Source of the DNA: Acidimicrobiaceae bacterium
GTDB lineage: Bacteria > Actinomycetota > Acidimicrobiia > Acidimicrobiales > RAAP-2
NCBI GenBank assembly: GCA_003153575.1
Contig: PLZW01000022.1
Span: forward strand, 104,326 to 168,325
Reading direction: 5' to 3'
DNA: 64,000 nt
Part shown: positions 1 to 12,167 of the stretch, piece by piece
How the letters are laid out: each line of letters starts with the position of its first letter
How positions within the stretch are numbered: position 1 is the first letter of the stretch
Translations under genes and position numbers: made by a program
Notes under the pieces: model-generated
The model's database searches: none
Told to the model about the DNA's origin: nothing
What the model saw: the letters and a program-made list of their open reading frames with translations, nothing else

Positions 1-4
1 CGGC

Positions 5-1705
5 ATGAGGGCCCGCTGGCTGGGGCGAGTCCCGTACGCCGAGGCCTGGGACCTGCAGCGGGCCGTGGCCGCGTGCTCCGAGGATGACTATCTGCTGCTG
101 GTCGAGCACGGACCGGTCTACACCCTCGGATCCCACGCCGATCCGGGTCACGTCCTCGTCGACCCGGCCACGGTCGGCGCCGAGCTGTTGGCAGTGGACC
201 GTGGCGGTGACGTCACGTTCCACGGTCCCGGTCAGCTGGTGGGCTACCCGGTCCGTACCGTGGGCGCGGGTCCACACCGCGGTCCCGACCACGTTCGCCA
301 GGTCGAGCAGGTGGTCATCGACGCACTGGTGGCGCTGGGAGTGCCGGCGCACCGGGTGGGCCGCATGGCCCGGTACCCAGGCGTGTGGATCGACCCGTCG
401 GCCACCGGTGCCGGGCCGGAAGGACCGAGAAAGGTCGCCGCTATCGGGGTGCGGACCACACGCGGTCGCACGACGCACGGATTCGGACTGAATGTGATGA
501 CGGACCTCTCCTGGTTCGACCACATCGTCCCGTGCGGCATCGCCGAGCACCCGATGACGTCGCTGGCGGCCGAGGGATTCGCCGTCACCATGGCCGACGC
601 CGTCGGGGCGGTGATCGCCGCCGCCGAAGGTGTGTGGGGTCCCATCGAGGACGTGGCCTCGGTGACCGACGGGGCCCGTAGCGCCGTACTCCACAGTCCG
701 GTGCCGGCACGTGTCCCGGTGGCCCTCACCCATACGGCGGGCACGGCAGGGACCGCGCTCGAGCGGCGAATGGTGCGTTCCGGGGTGGACCCTTCGGCCG
801 GCGTGGCCCTGTCGGCACGCAAGCCCGAATGGCTGCGCGTGCAGGCGACCATGTCGGACGACTACCTCGGTCTGCAGCGCAGCCTCCGCGACCTGGGCCT
901 GGTCACCGTGTGCGAGGAGGCCGGGTGTCCCAACATCTACGAGTGCTGGGCCGACGGGACTGCCACCTTCATGATCAACGGCTCCCGCTGCACCCGGGCC
1001 TGCGCGTTCTGCCAAGTGGACACCCGCCACCCGCTCCCGCTCGACGCCGCTGAGCCCGCTCATGTGGCCGAGGCGGTGGCCCGGATGGGACTCGCCCATG
1101 CGGTCATCACCTGCGTGGCCCGGGACGACCTGGCCGACGGAGGCGCGGGCGCCTTCGCCGAGACCATCGCCCGGGTGCGCGACCTCAGTCCTGGTACGGC
1201 CGTCGAGGTGCTGATCTCGGACTGCAAGGGCGACCGGGCCTCGCTCGAGACCATCCTGGACGCCCGGCCCGACGTCCTCAACCACAACATCGAGACGGTG
1301 GCGCGCCTCCAGCGGACCGTGCGGCCATCGGCCGGCTATGCGCGCAGTCTCACCGTGCTGGCCCGCTCGACGGCTGCCGGACTCACCACCAAGTCGGGCA
1401 TCATCCTCGGGATGGGGGAGCGTGAGGACGAGGTGCTGGCCACGTTGGCCGACCTCCGGTCCGTCGGTGTCGACATCGTGACCCTGGGTCAGTACCTCCG
1501 TCCGAGTGCCAAGCACCTGCCGGTGGCGCGGTGGTGGACGCCGGCCGAGTTCGACGCGCTACGGGAGGCCGGCACGGCGCTCGGGTTCGCCCACGTCCAG
1601 GCATCCCCGCTGACCCGATCGAGCTACCACGCCCGCGACGCGGCCGACGCCTCGTCCCGATCCTCGGCACCGACCCCCGTCCCCGTGACGATGTCGGCTC
1701 GCTGA
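5..1705 (+). CDS. lipB-lipA: LipB-LipA fusion: octanoyltransferase plus lipoyl synthase
   Basis: A single 566-aa frame carries both steps of lipoate assembly: transfer of octanoyl from ACP to the lipoyl domain, then radical-SAM sulfur insertion. The LipB half (about 1-215) shows RGGDVTFHGPGQ (67-78), Lys143 and the acyl-thioester Cys177. The LipA half (about 265-550) shows the auxiliary-cluster cysteines C303/C308/C314, the radical-SAM CX3CX2C C329/C333/C336, and RSSYH near 538-542, which carries the serine ligand. The halves are joined by about 50 residues rich in Ala/Val/Thr. They are usually separate adjacent genes. Met256 (base 770) could allow a separate LipA product. The first ATG is used; upstream sequence is outside the window. 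The next gene starts 4 nt after the stop. Confidence 0.93.
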   Translation: MRARWLGRVPYAEAWDLQRAVAACSEDDYLLLVEHGPVYTLGSHADPGHVLVDPATVGAELLAVDRGGDVTFHGPGQLVGYPVRTVGAGPHRGPDHVRQVEQVVIDALVALGVPAHRVGRMARYPGVWIDPSATGAGPEGPRKVAAIGVRTTRGRTTHGFGLNVMTDLSWFDHIVPCGIAEHPMTSLAAEGFAVTMADAVGAVIAAAEGVWGPIEDVASVTDGARSAVLHSPVPARVPVALTHTAGTAGTALERRMVRSGVDPSAGVALSARKPEWLRVQATMSDDYLGLQRSLRDLGLVTVCEEAGCPNIYECWADGTATFMINGSRCTRACAFCQVDTRHPLPLDAAEPAHVAEAVARMGLAHAVITCVARDDLADGGAGAFAETIARVRDLSPGTAVEVLISDCKGDRASLETILDARPDVLNHNIETVARLQRTVRPSAGYARSLTVLARSTAAGLTTKSGIILGMGEREDEVLATLADLRSVGVDIVTLGQYLRPSAKHLPVARWWTPAEFDALREAGTALGFAHVQASPLTRSSYHARDAADASSRSSAPTPVPVTMSAR

Positions 1706-1709
1706 GCCG

Positions 1710-2858
1710 ATGACCACCGGGCTCACCCCACAGGCGCTCGATGGCCGGCACAGCCGGGTGGCGCGGGTGCGGTGTCGGATGGACGAGTTGGGTGTCGACG
1801 TCCTGCTCCTGTCCCACGGGGCCGACCTGCCCTGGCTGACCGGCTATCGGGCGATGCCGCTCGAGCGGCTCACGCTGCTGGTCCTGCCGGTGGACGGCGA
1901 TCCGGTGCTCGTGGTCCCCGGTCTCGAGGCACCACGAGTGGCCGACGCCCCGGGCCTGTTCGCCCTGCGACCCTGGTCCGACGCCGAGGACCCACTGGAC
2001 ATCGTGGTCGAACTTCTGCGATCGACTGCATCCGGTCGCTTCGCCGTATCGGATCGGGCCTGGGCCACTTCGGTCCTGGCGCTGCAACGGCGGATGCCCG
2101 ACGCCCATTGGGTGGAGGCCTCGACGGTCACCTCACCCATCCGGGCGGTCAAGGACGCCGCCGAGCTGGCCGCGCTGCGTGCCGCAGGTGCAGCAGCCGA
2201 CCGGGTCGCCGCGGTGTTGCAGTCCGGCGGGATCCCCCTCGTCGGGCGGACCGAGGCATCGGTCTCCGCCGATTTGGGAGCCCTGCTCGTCGCCGAGGGC
2301 CACAGCGCGGTCAACTTCGCCATCGTCGGCAGCGGCCCCAACGCCGCCAGCCCCCATCATGAGCCCGGAGACCGGATGATCGGCCGTGACGAGACCGTGG
2401 TCTGTGACTTCGGGGGCACGCTGTCGCTGGACGGCGACGTCGGGTACTGCTCGGACATCACCCGCACGGTGGTGACCGGCACCCCGTCGGGGGAGGTGCG
2501 GGCCTGCTACGACGTCCTGCTGGCCGCTCAGCAGGCTGCAGTTGCAGCAGCACGGGCCGGGGTGACCGCCTCCTCGGTCGACAAGGTGGCCCGCGACACC
2601 ATCGAGGCCGCCGGATTCGGGCATCTCTTCGTCCACCGCACCGGTCACGGCATCGGGATCGAGGAGCACGAGGATCCTTATCTGGTCACGGGGAACGACG
2701 AGGTGCTGGTGCCCGGCCACGCGTTCTCGGTGGAGCCCGGCATCTACCGGCGCGACAAGTTCGGCATGCGTCTGGAAGACATCGTGGTGATCGGGGCTGA
2801 CGGAGCGCCAGAGCCGCTCAACACCGTCGACCACGACCTCGTGGTCCTGGACCACTGA
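1710..2858 (+). CDS. M24 family metallopeptidase (Xaa-Pro aminopeptidase-like)
   Basis: A 382-aa cytoplasmic protein with an N-terminal creatinase/prolidase-like domain (about 1-150) and a C-terminal pita-bread M24 domain. The five expected dimetal ligands are visible: D233, D249, H313 (TGHGIG), E342 (SVEPGIY) and E356 (MRLEDI). It probably removes N-terminal residues before proline or cleaves X-Pro dipeptides; the exact substrate cannot be read from sequence. The start lies 4 nt after the LipB-LipA stop, so the two are probably cotranscribed and perhaps translationally coupled, although no functional link between lipoylation and this peptidase is known to me. Confidence 0.88.
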   Translation: MTTGLTPQALDGRHSRVARVRCRMDELGVDVLLLSHGADLPWLTGYRAMPLERLTLLVLPVDGDPVLVVPGLEAPRVADAPGLFALRPWSDAEDPLDIVVELLRSTASGRFAVSDRAWATSVLALQRRMPDAHWVEASTVTSPIRAVKDAAELAALRAAGAAADRVAAVLQSGGIPLVGRTEASVSADLGALLVAEGHSAVNFAIVGSGPNAASPHHEPGDRMIGRDETVVCDFGGTLSLDGDVGYCSDITRTVVTGTPSGEVRACYDVLLAAQQAAVAAARAGVTASSVDKVARDTIEAAGFGHLFVHRTGHGIGIEEHEDPYLVTGNDEVLVPGHAFSVEPGIYRRDKFGMRLEDIVVIGADGAPEPLNTVDHDLVVLDH

Positions 2859-2869
2859 GGAGTCTGGGC

Positions 2870-3595
2870 ATGGATCTCGGGATCGCGGGCAAGGTGGCGC
2901 TGGTGACCGCCGGGTCGAGAGGGCTCGGTCGGGCCACCGCCCTGGCCCTGGCCGGCGAAGGGGTGCGGGTCATGCTGTCCGGACGGGACGCCTCGACGCT
3001 CGCCGCCACACGGTCCCAGGTGGAAGCGGTCGGTGTGGAGGTCGACGTCCGGGCGGGCGACGTCACCGATCCTGGCGAACCCGCACGCCTGGTGGGCGCC
3101 ACCGTCGAGCGATTCGGCGGCCTCGACATCGTGGTGGCCAACGCCGGAGGACCGCCGCCCGGCCGAGCCCTGGATCTAAGCGACGAGGCACTCGATGCCG
3201 CACTCAACGCCAACCTGATGACGTCGGTGCGACTGGTGCGCGAGGCCCTGCCCCACATGCGCGCCGCCGGCTGGGGCCGGATCTGCTGCATCACGTCCTA
3301 CACGGTGAAGCAGCCGGCTCCCGTCCTCGCACTGTCGAACACGGCCCGGACCGGACTGTGGGCGTGGATCAAGACGGCCGCCCAAGACCTGGCCGCCGAG
3401 TCGAGCGGGATCACCCTGAACATGATCTGCCCGGGACCCCATGCCACCGACCGGATGAAGGAGCTCGGTGGCGCCGGGGTGATGGGCGATCCCGCCGACT
3501 TCGGCTCGGTCGTCGCATTCGTCTGCTCGGCTCAGGCCGGATCCCTCAATGGCTCCGCCGTCGTGGTGGACGGCGGGTCCACCCTGGCGCTCTAG
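2870..3595 (+). CDS. SDR-family oxidoreductase with altered catalytic tetrad
   Basis: A 241-aa short-chain dehydrogenase/reductase fold: TAGSRGLG nucleotide-binding loop (13-20), NAG motif near 91, and a C-terminal VVDGG segment typical of FabG-like proteins. The usual YxxxK catalytic pair is replaced by S146-N-T-A-R150, so both Tyr and Lys are missing. This matches a known atypical FabG-like subgroup that lacks the canonical tetrad; activity as a ketoacyl reductase should not be assumed. A GAGGAG ribosome-binding site sits 9 nt before the ATG. It is the last gene of the lip-M24-SDR run and converges on the small membrane protein at 3650. Confidence 0.85.
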   Translation: MDLGIAGKVALVTAGSRGLGRATALALAGEGVRVMLSGRDASTLAATRSQVEAVGVEVDVRAGDVTDPGEPARLVGATVERFGGLDIVVANAGGPPPGRALDLSDEALDAALNANLMTSVRLVREALPHMRAAGWGRICCITSYTVKQPAPVLALSNTARTGLWAWIKTAAQDLAAESSGITLNMICPGPHATDRMKELGGAGVMGDPADFGSVVAFVCSAQAGSLNGSAVVVDGGSTLAL

Positions 3596-3649
3596 ACGGG
3601 TCGTCCGATAGGTCGCCCGACCGGTCGTGGTCGACCATGGGCGGCTACG

Positions 3650-4159
3650 TCAGTTGCGGTTGGCTGCTGGTGGCGGGGCCGGCATCGGCGGGAGGTTGCC
3701 CGAATACGTGCCCGAGGGACGGGCCGGAGCAGGTGACGGGCCTGGCACGGGTGACTGCCTCGGCTTCGGGACCGTCCTTGCAATGGCTCCGGTCGGGGCG
3801 GTGGCCGACGTGGCGCCGCCCGTCGGATGCGCACGGTGACCACGCCTGGGAGCGGTGAACGACCCGGCTGTGGGAATGGTCGCCATGGAGTGGTGTCTGG
3901 ATGCCGGACGAGATCGCCGGACCACGCCGCCGCCCGACGCCCCGGCCTTCGCTGCCGACCGACCGTAGTGGGCGGCGTTGCTGTCGAAATAGACGGTGCC
4001 GTTGGTCTTCCTGCGCTTGGCTCTGGCGGACCGGTAGAGGCGCACGATCAGGAGCAGCGCCGCGATCACCACGATGGCCAGGAGAAGGCCGGCCTCGAGG
4101 CGTGCGGTACCGGTCACCGATGCCACCGGCCCTGCGCCCGTACGGGCGATTGTCTCCAC
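3650..4159 (-). CDS. Small single-pass membrane protein, proline-rich tail
   Basis: A protein of about 169 aa that I do not recognise as a family. It has one strong membrane helix near the N-terminus (EAGLLLAIVVIAALLLIV) followed at once by a basic stretch (RSARAKRRK), so the long Arg/Ser/Ala/Pro-rich tail is probably cytoplasmic and disordered. I chose the GTG at 4159 rather than the TTG at 4168, because a TAGAAT -10-like box (4168-4173) overlaps the TTG and lies 8 nt before the GTG. It follows metH on the same strand after a gap of about 150 bp. Function unknown. Confidence 0.6.
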   Translation of the reverse strand: METIARTGAGPVASVTGTARLEAGLLLAIVVIAALLLIVRLYRSARAKRRKTNGTVYFDSNAAHYGRSAAKAGASGGGVVRRSRPASRHHSMATIPTAGSFTAPRRGHRAHPTGGATSATAPTGAIARTVPKPRQSPVPGPSPAPARPSGTYSGNLPPMPAPPPAANRN

Positions 4160-4167
4160 AGTCGACA

Positions 4168-4173
4168 ATTCTA
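4168..4173 (-). promoter_or_regulatory. -10-like box TAGAAT before the small membrane protein
   Basis: TAGAAT read on the minus strand, 8 nt ahead of the GTG at 4159. It overlaps the alternative TTG start, which makes that start unlikely. Confidence 0.4.
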
Positions 4174-4313
4174 CCGGGACCTGGTGGTTTTCCGCCTTCT
4201 ACGCGGGTGCAGTTCGGTTGCCGTCGGTCGGGCGAGAGCGCCCGGTCCCCGCGGCCCCAGCACTCGGGAGGTCACGACCCCGGCCTCGGCCCTTCACGCC
4301 GGAGTGCTGAGTT

Positions 4314-7820
<3,507 letters not shown>

Positions 7821-7829
7821 AGCCCCACA

Positions 7830-7835
7830 ACGATA
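7830..7835 (-). promoter_or_regulatory. -10-like box TATCGT before metH
   Basis: TATCGT on the minus strand, 9 nt before the metH ATG, leaving almost no 5' leader. This speaks against a cobalamin or SAM riboswitch directly in front of metH, since no room for one remains if this box is used. Confidence 0.45.
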
Positions 7836-8010
7836 GTGGGAGACGGCCCCCGTCCGGCCCCCGTCCGGGCTGAGGGTCGGTCCGGCCCGCGGTGGTGCGG
7901 CTGCACCGGGGTGGGCCGGACGGCCACCGAACACCACGGGGGCCGTCCACTGATCCCTGGAGGGCCGACCACCGACGACCGTCGTTTAGCATCGGTGCGG
8001 TGAGGACACC

Positions 8011-8589
8011 GTGCTGAAGATCTACACCCGGACCGGCGACGACGGCACCACGGGCCTCCTGTACGGGGGCCGCGTGGCCAAGGACTCCGCCATGATGCAG
8101 GTGACCGGCACGGTGGATGAGGCCCAGGCGGCGATGGGCATGGCCCGGGCGGAGGCCGTGCCCGGTGGTGCGCTCGACGAGCTCTTGACCCGGCTCGAGC
8201 GGGAGCTCTACATACTCATGGCCGAGGTCACCACCGACCCCGGCCACCGATCGAAGCTGGTGGCGGGCAAGACGCTGGTGACTGGGCAGATGATCGCCGC
8301 CCTCGAGGAGCAGATCGATGGCCTGATCTCCCAGGTGTCGATGCCGACCGAGTTCGTGATCCCGGGGGCCAACCGGACGTCGGCCACCCTCGACCTGGCC
8401 CGCACGATCGTCCGGCGGGCCGAGCGGCTCCTGGTGTCGTCGCCCATCGAGGGCTCGCTGGTCGGCCAGTACCTCAACCGACTGTCCGACCTGCTGTGGG
8501 CGATGGCCAGGTGGGCGGAGGGCGACGAGCACCCCCTGGCCCGCGGTGCGGCGCGGCGGGGCCACGCCGCTGATGCGTCGACCGACTGA
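8011..8589 (+). CDS. PduO-type cob(I)alamin adenosyltransferase
   Basis: 192 aa, about the usual length for the family. It transfers the adenosyl group of ATP to cob(I)alamin. The N-terminal TRTGDDGTTGL loop is the ATP-binding signature, and RRAER in the C-terminal half is the conserved helix. The GTG start is preceded by GGTGAGGAC; a TAGCAT box at 7987-7992 would give an 18-nt leader. Its product, adenosylcobalamin, is the cofactor of the mutase at 19034-20641, while divergent metH uses methylcobalamin. PduO enzymes form a trimer in the cytoplasm. Confidence 0.93.
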   Translation: MLKIYTRTGDDGTTGLLYGGRVAKDSAMMQVTGTVDEAQAAMGMARAEAVPGGALDELLTRLERELYILMAEVTTDPGHRSKLVAGKTLVTGQMIAALEEQIDGLISQVSMPTEFVIPGANRTSATLDLARTIVRRAERLLVSSPIEGSLVGQYLNRLSDLLWAMARWAEGDEHPLARGAARRGHAADASTD

Positions 8590-8668
8590 CTGCCTTTCTT
8601 GCCGACCTGCCTCCCGCGACCCTGACCCTGACCCTGACTCCCTTCCCACCGACCTCTGGAGTTCCGAC

Positions 8669-10225
8669 GTGATCAACGTGACTGCTCTGTCCGGTACCGG
8701 ACTGCCCGATGACCTGGCCGCCGTCGGCGTGCCGGTCCACAGCACGGCCGATGGCCCGGTGGTGGCCGCCGCCCCTGACGCCGTGGGCGGGATCGTGCTC
8801 TCGGGGCCGCTCGATCCCGACTGGTGCGAGCGACAGGGCTTCAGCGGCAAAGTGGCCCAGACCCTGGTGCTCCGGTCGCTGGAGTCGGGCCCGGAGACGG
8901 TGCTGGTCGGGCTGGGTGCCGCCGACAAGCTGACCGGTGTCGCCGGGCTCGAGTCGGTGCGCCGAGCCGTGTCGTCCTTCGTGCGGAGCGCGGGCAACGG
9001 TGGCACGGCACTGCTGGTGCTGCCCGAGGTGGTCGATGCGGGCGCGACCGAAGTGGCCGCAGCCGGTGCCGAGGCCGGCGCATTGGCCACCTACAGCTAC
9101 GACGACTTCCGCAGCGCGGACCCGACGGTCGGACTGACCGGCCTGGTGCTCACCACTGCGTCGGCCGGTGACGCCGACGCGACGGCAGAAGGTGCGGCCC
9201 GTGGCTCCCGGGTGGCCCGCTCGGTGGCACTGGCCCGGGACCTGGTGAACGAGCCCCCGAGCTCCCTGACCCCGGAGCGGTTCGGCGACGTCATGGCGGA
9301 CCGGTTCGCCGGCGTGGACGGCCTGACCGTCGAGGTGTGGGATGAGGAGCGGATCACGGCCGAGCGCCTCGGCGGCGTGCTCGGCGTCGCCGCCGGTTCG
9401 GTGCGGCCGCCCCGCCTGGTCAAGGTGACCTACCTACCGACCGACCCCTACGAGGTCGACGGTCGGGTGCCCCATCTGGCGCTGGTGGGCAAAGGGATCA
9501 CCTTCGACTCGGGCGGCCTGTCGTTGAAGCCGCCCACCGGTATGGAGACCATGAAGACCGACATGGGCGGTGCAGCCGCCGTCCTCGCCGCCGTGGACGC
9601 CATATCGGCCCTGGGCGGGCGCATCCCGATCACCGCCTGGGCCCCGATGACGGAGAACATGCCGAGCGGCTCGGCCATCAAGCCCGGCGACGTGCTGACC
9701 ACCCGGAGCGGCAAGACCATCGAGGTGCTCAACACCGATGCCGAGGGTCGGCTGATCCTGTCCGACGGACTGACCCTGGCCATCGAGGAGGGGCCCGACG
9801 CCGTGATCGACTTGGCCACCCTGACCGGGGCTGCCGTCGTGGCCCTGGGCAAGGAGATCGCCGGACTGCTGGGCAACGACGAGGAGCTCCTCGATGCCGT
9901 GCAGGCGGCGGGCGCGGCGGCCGGCGAGCCGTGCTGGCCACTTCCGCTGCACGAGGACTACGCCTCCCATATCGAGTCCGAAGTGGCCGACATGAAGAAC
10001 ATGGGCCGACCGGGCCAGGCCGGCACCATCAGCGCCGCGCTGCTGCTCCAGGAGTTCGTCGGCGATGTGCCCTGGGCCCACCTCGACATCGCCGGTCCTT
10101 CCCGGACCGAGGACAACCGGTGGTACAACACCAAGGGCGGGAGCGGTTTCGGAGTGCGGACCCTGGTAGCCCTGGCCACGTCCGAGGAGTTCGGGCGCTG
10201 GCTGGCCACCCGGCCGAAGGCCTGA
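8669..10225 (+). CDS. pepA: Leucyl aminopeptidase (M17, PepA)
   Basis: 518 aa with the M17 layout: a variable N-terminal domain (about 1-175) and a catalytic domain holding KGITFDSGG, KTDMGG and the family signature NTDAEGRL (355-362), whose Asp and Glu bind the two metals. It releases N-terminal residues, preferring Leu, as a cytoplasmic hexamer. A longer frame is open upstream, but the GTG at 8669 is chosen because a CTGGAG site precedes it and family members start with a short strand like INVTALS. Three tandem CCTGAC hexamers (8621-8638) lie just before the gene. Confidence 0.92.
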   Translation: MINVTALSGTGLPDDLAAVGVPVHSTADGPVVAAAPDAVGGIVLSGPLDPDWCERQGFSGKVAQTLVLRSLESGPETVLVGLGAADKLTGVAGLESVRRAVSSFVRSAGNGGTALLVLPEVVDAGATEVAAAGAEAGALATYSYDDFRSADPTVGLTGLVLTTASAGDADATAEGAARGSRVARSVALARDLVNEPPSSLTPERFGDVMADRFAGVDGLTVEVWDEERITAERLGGVLGVAAGSVRPPRLVKVTYLPTDPYEVDGRVPHLALVGKGITFDSGGLSLKPPTGMETMKTDMGGAAAVLAAVDAISALGGRIPITAWAPMTENMPSGSAIKPGDVLTTRSGKTIEVLNTDAEGRLILSDGLTLAIEEGPDAVIDLATLTGAAVVALGKEIAGLLGNDEELLDAVQAAGAAAGEPCWPLPLHEDYASHIESEVADMKNMGRPGQAGTISAALLLQEFVGDVPWAHLDIAGPSRTEDNRWYNTKGGSGFGVRTLVALATSEEFGRWLATRPKA

Positions 10226-10285
10226 GCCCTGTGTGGTGCCGGCAGTCGGCCGACACCCGGGCGGGTGACGGCGACGGCGCTGCAC

Positions 10286-10291
10286 TACCGT
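10286..10291 (+). promoter_or_regulatory. -10-like box TACCGT before gpsA
   Basis: TACCGT ends 7 nt before the GTG start; no Shine-Dalgarno sequence fits in between, so the transcript is probably leaderless. Confidence 0.45.
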
Positions 10292-10298
10292 CTGGCTC

Positions 10299-11288
10299 GT
10301 GAAGATCGCAGTCCTCGGGGGAGGATCGTGGGGCACGACGGTGGCGTCGTTGGTGGCGCACAATCACGACACCGTGCTGTGGGCGCGCAACCCCGAAGTC
10401 GCCCGTACCGTCAACGAGGATCACGAGAACCCGGCCTATGTGCCGGGTTTCGCCCTCGACCCGGCCCTGTCGGCGACATCGGGCCTCGAGGAGGCGGTGT
10501 GCGGGGCCGACTTCATGGTCATGGGCGTGCCGACGTCGGGCTTCCGGCGCGTGCTCGAGGACGCTGCGCCGTTCATGCGCCCGTGGATCCCGGTGGTCAG
10601 CCTGTCGAAGGGCCTCGAGCGGGGCTCGCACCTGCGGATGACCGAGGTCATCAAGCAGGTGGTGCCGGGCCATCCGGTCGCCGCTCTCACCGGGCCCAAC
10701 ATCGCCGGCGAGATCCTGGCCGGCAAGGCCGCCGCCGCGGTGATCGCCACCGAGGACCTCGAAGTGGCCAGGGCCATCCAGGCGGTGTTCACCCGGGGTG
10801 TCTTCCGGGTCTACATCAACGACGACGTGATCGGCTGCGAGCTGGGCGGGGCACTGAAGAACGTGATCGCCATCGCCGCCGGCATCGGCGAGGGACTCGG
10901 CGTCGGCGACAACACCCGGGCCGCGGTCATGTCCCGCGGCCTCGCCGAACTGATCCGTCTCGGGGAGGCGATGGGGGCCAAGCCCGCCACCTTCGCCGGG
11001 TTGGCGGGCATGGGCGACCTGATCGCCACGTGCGTGAGTCCGCACAGTCGGAATCGGCGGGTGGGCGAGCAGCTGGGCAAGGGCCGCAAGCTGGAGGACA
11101 TCCTCGACGAGATGCACATGGTGGCGGAGGGCGTGAACACGGCCAAGGTGGCCCTCGAACTGGCCGAGACCCACGGTCTCGACCTTCCGATCTGCCGCAT
11201 GATCGACAAGGTCGTGAAGGGGGACATCGAGCCGATCGACACGTACTGGGGCCTCACCCCTGCCGGCCACGAAGCCGAGCCCGGCTAG
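10299..11288 (+). CDS. gpsA: NAD(P)-dependent glycerol-3-phosphate dehydrogenase
   Basis: 329 aa. It reduces dihydroxyacetone phosphate to sn-glycerol-3-phosphate for phospholipid synthesis. GGGSWGTT at 8-15 is the dinucleotide-binding loop, LTGPNIAGEI and the catalytic Lys in GGALKNVIAIAAG mark the active site, and NTRAAVMSRGLAE is the conserved substrate helix. The start codon is a GTG with the TACCGT box 7 nt upstream. It converges on the next gene with only 8 bp between stop codons. Confidence 0.95.
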   Translation: MKIAVLGGGSWGTTVASLVAHNHDTVLWARNPEVARTVNEDHENPAYVPGFALDPALSATSGLEEAVCGADFMVMGVPTSGFRRVLEDAAPFMRPWIPVVSLSKGLERGSHLRMTEVIKQVVPGHPVAALTGPNIAGEILAGKAAAAVIATEDLEVARAIQAVFTRGVFRVYINDDVIGCELGGALKNVIAIAAGIGEGLGVGDNTRAAVMSRGLAELIRLGEAMGAKPATFAGLAGMGDLIATCVSPHSRNRRVGEQLGKGRKLEDILDEMHMVAEGVNTAKVALELAETHGLDLPICRMIDKVVKGDIEPIDTYWGLTPAGHEAEPG

Positions 11289-11296
11289 TTCTCTGG

Positions 11297-12025
11297 CTAG
11301 GCCTCCGGCTGGTTCGCCGGCGGATCCTCCGGAGAGCCGGCGGGCCCATCGGCCCGAAAGCTGGGGGGTGCGTACGAGGCATCGGCGGCCGCCTGGAAGG
11401 CCACGGCGGGGTGGAAGTGCCACCCGCCGAGACGCTGTTCGATGGAGGCCCGGTCGTGCCCGGCTTCGGCCAGGCCGACCGCCAACCGCTGGGCCCGGCG
11501 CCGCATCTGCTCCGGTTCGGACAGGCGCTGTTCGGCCATCCACCGTCGGTGGCTGCGCTGCAACGGCTCGGGCAGCCGGCTCAGGTGGCGGAGGGGCAGC
11601 GGGGGGATGTGCTGGCGGACGGCGAGCTCACCGGGGCCCCGGGGGCGGGCCAGTTCGAAGGTGATGAGGCGGGCCAGCGCTCGGCGGAACGGCGAGTTCT
11701 TGCCCATCTTGTCGCCCAGCCCGAGCGAGCGGGCCGTCTCGGGCAGGTGGAGGTCGAATCCGTCGCCGTGGACCTCGAGCCCGTAGGTGAGGCGGCGCAG
11801 CAACCAGGTGGTACTTGGCCCGATGATCGGCAACCAGTAGAGCTCCACGTAGCGGCTACAGGGGTGCAAGCCGTGCGGGTCGGCGACCGGGTCGACCCAC
11901 TGTTCGATGTGGAGCCGGGGACCGTCGGCCGGTTGCAGGTCGCCGGGGGGACGCGTGTCGTCGGTTCGACTGGTTACGGGGCGGACCGGGCGGGGCGGCG
12001 GCGGGATGACGGTGGGCGTGGACAC
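11297..12025 (-). CDS. Conserved hypothetical protein, possibly membrane-associated
   Basis: 242 aa, family not recognised. The N-terminal 35 residues are Pro/Arg rich. A central region has the pattern EQWVDPVADPHGLHPCSRY followed by a moderately hydrophobic WLPIIGPSTTWLLRRLTYGLE and a stretch with many Arg/Leu residues; the C-terminal third is rich in Arg and ends in a Pro/Glu tail. No catalytic motif is evident. CAGGAG lies 7 nt before the GTG start. The coding sense is supported by consistent high GC at codon third positions, and no better frame exists on the other strand. Confidence 0.6.
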   Translation of the reverse strand: MSTPTVIPPPPRPVRPVTSRTDDTRPPGDLQPADGPRLHIEQWVDPVADPHGLHPCSRYVELYWLPIIGPSTTWLLRRLTYGLEVHGDGFDLHLPETARSLGLGDKMGKNSPFRRALARLITFELARPRGPGELAVRQHIPPLPLRHLSRLPEPLQRSHRRWMAEQRLSEPEQMRRRAQRLAVGLAEAGHDRASIEQRLGGWHFHPAVAFQAAADASYAPPSFRADGPAGSPEDPPANQPEA

Positions 12026-12167
12026 GGGTGCTCCTGGGGTCGGGACCGGTACCTCGCTGATAGCGGAGGCCCGATCGATCGGATCCGTGGAGCGTGCCTA
12101 GTCATGCTTGCCGGCGACCTAGCTGCAGACTTGTCGAGCCTCGTGGGCAAGGGCCCGGGAGAACCGA

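Noticed and set aside
7821..8010. Cobalamin or SAM riboswitch between metH and the adenosyltransferase gene
   Set aside because: The 190-bp gap shows no B12-box-like or SAM-riboswitch-like pattern that I can recognise, and the metH -10-like box lies only 9 nt before its start.
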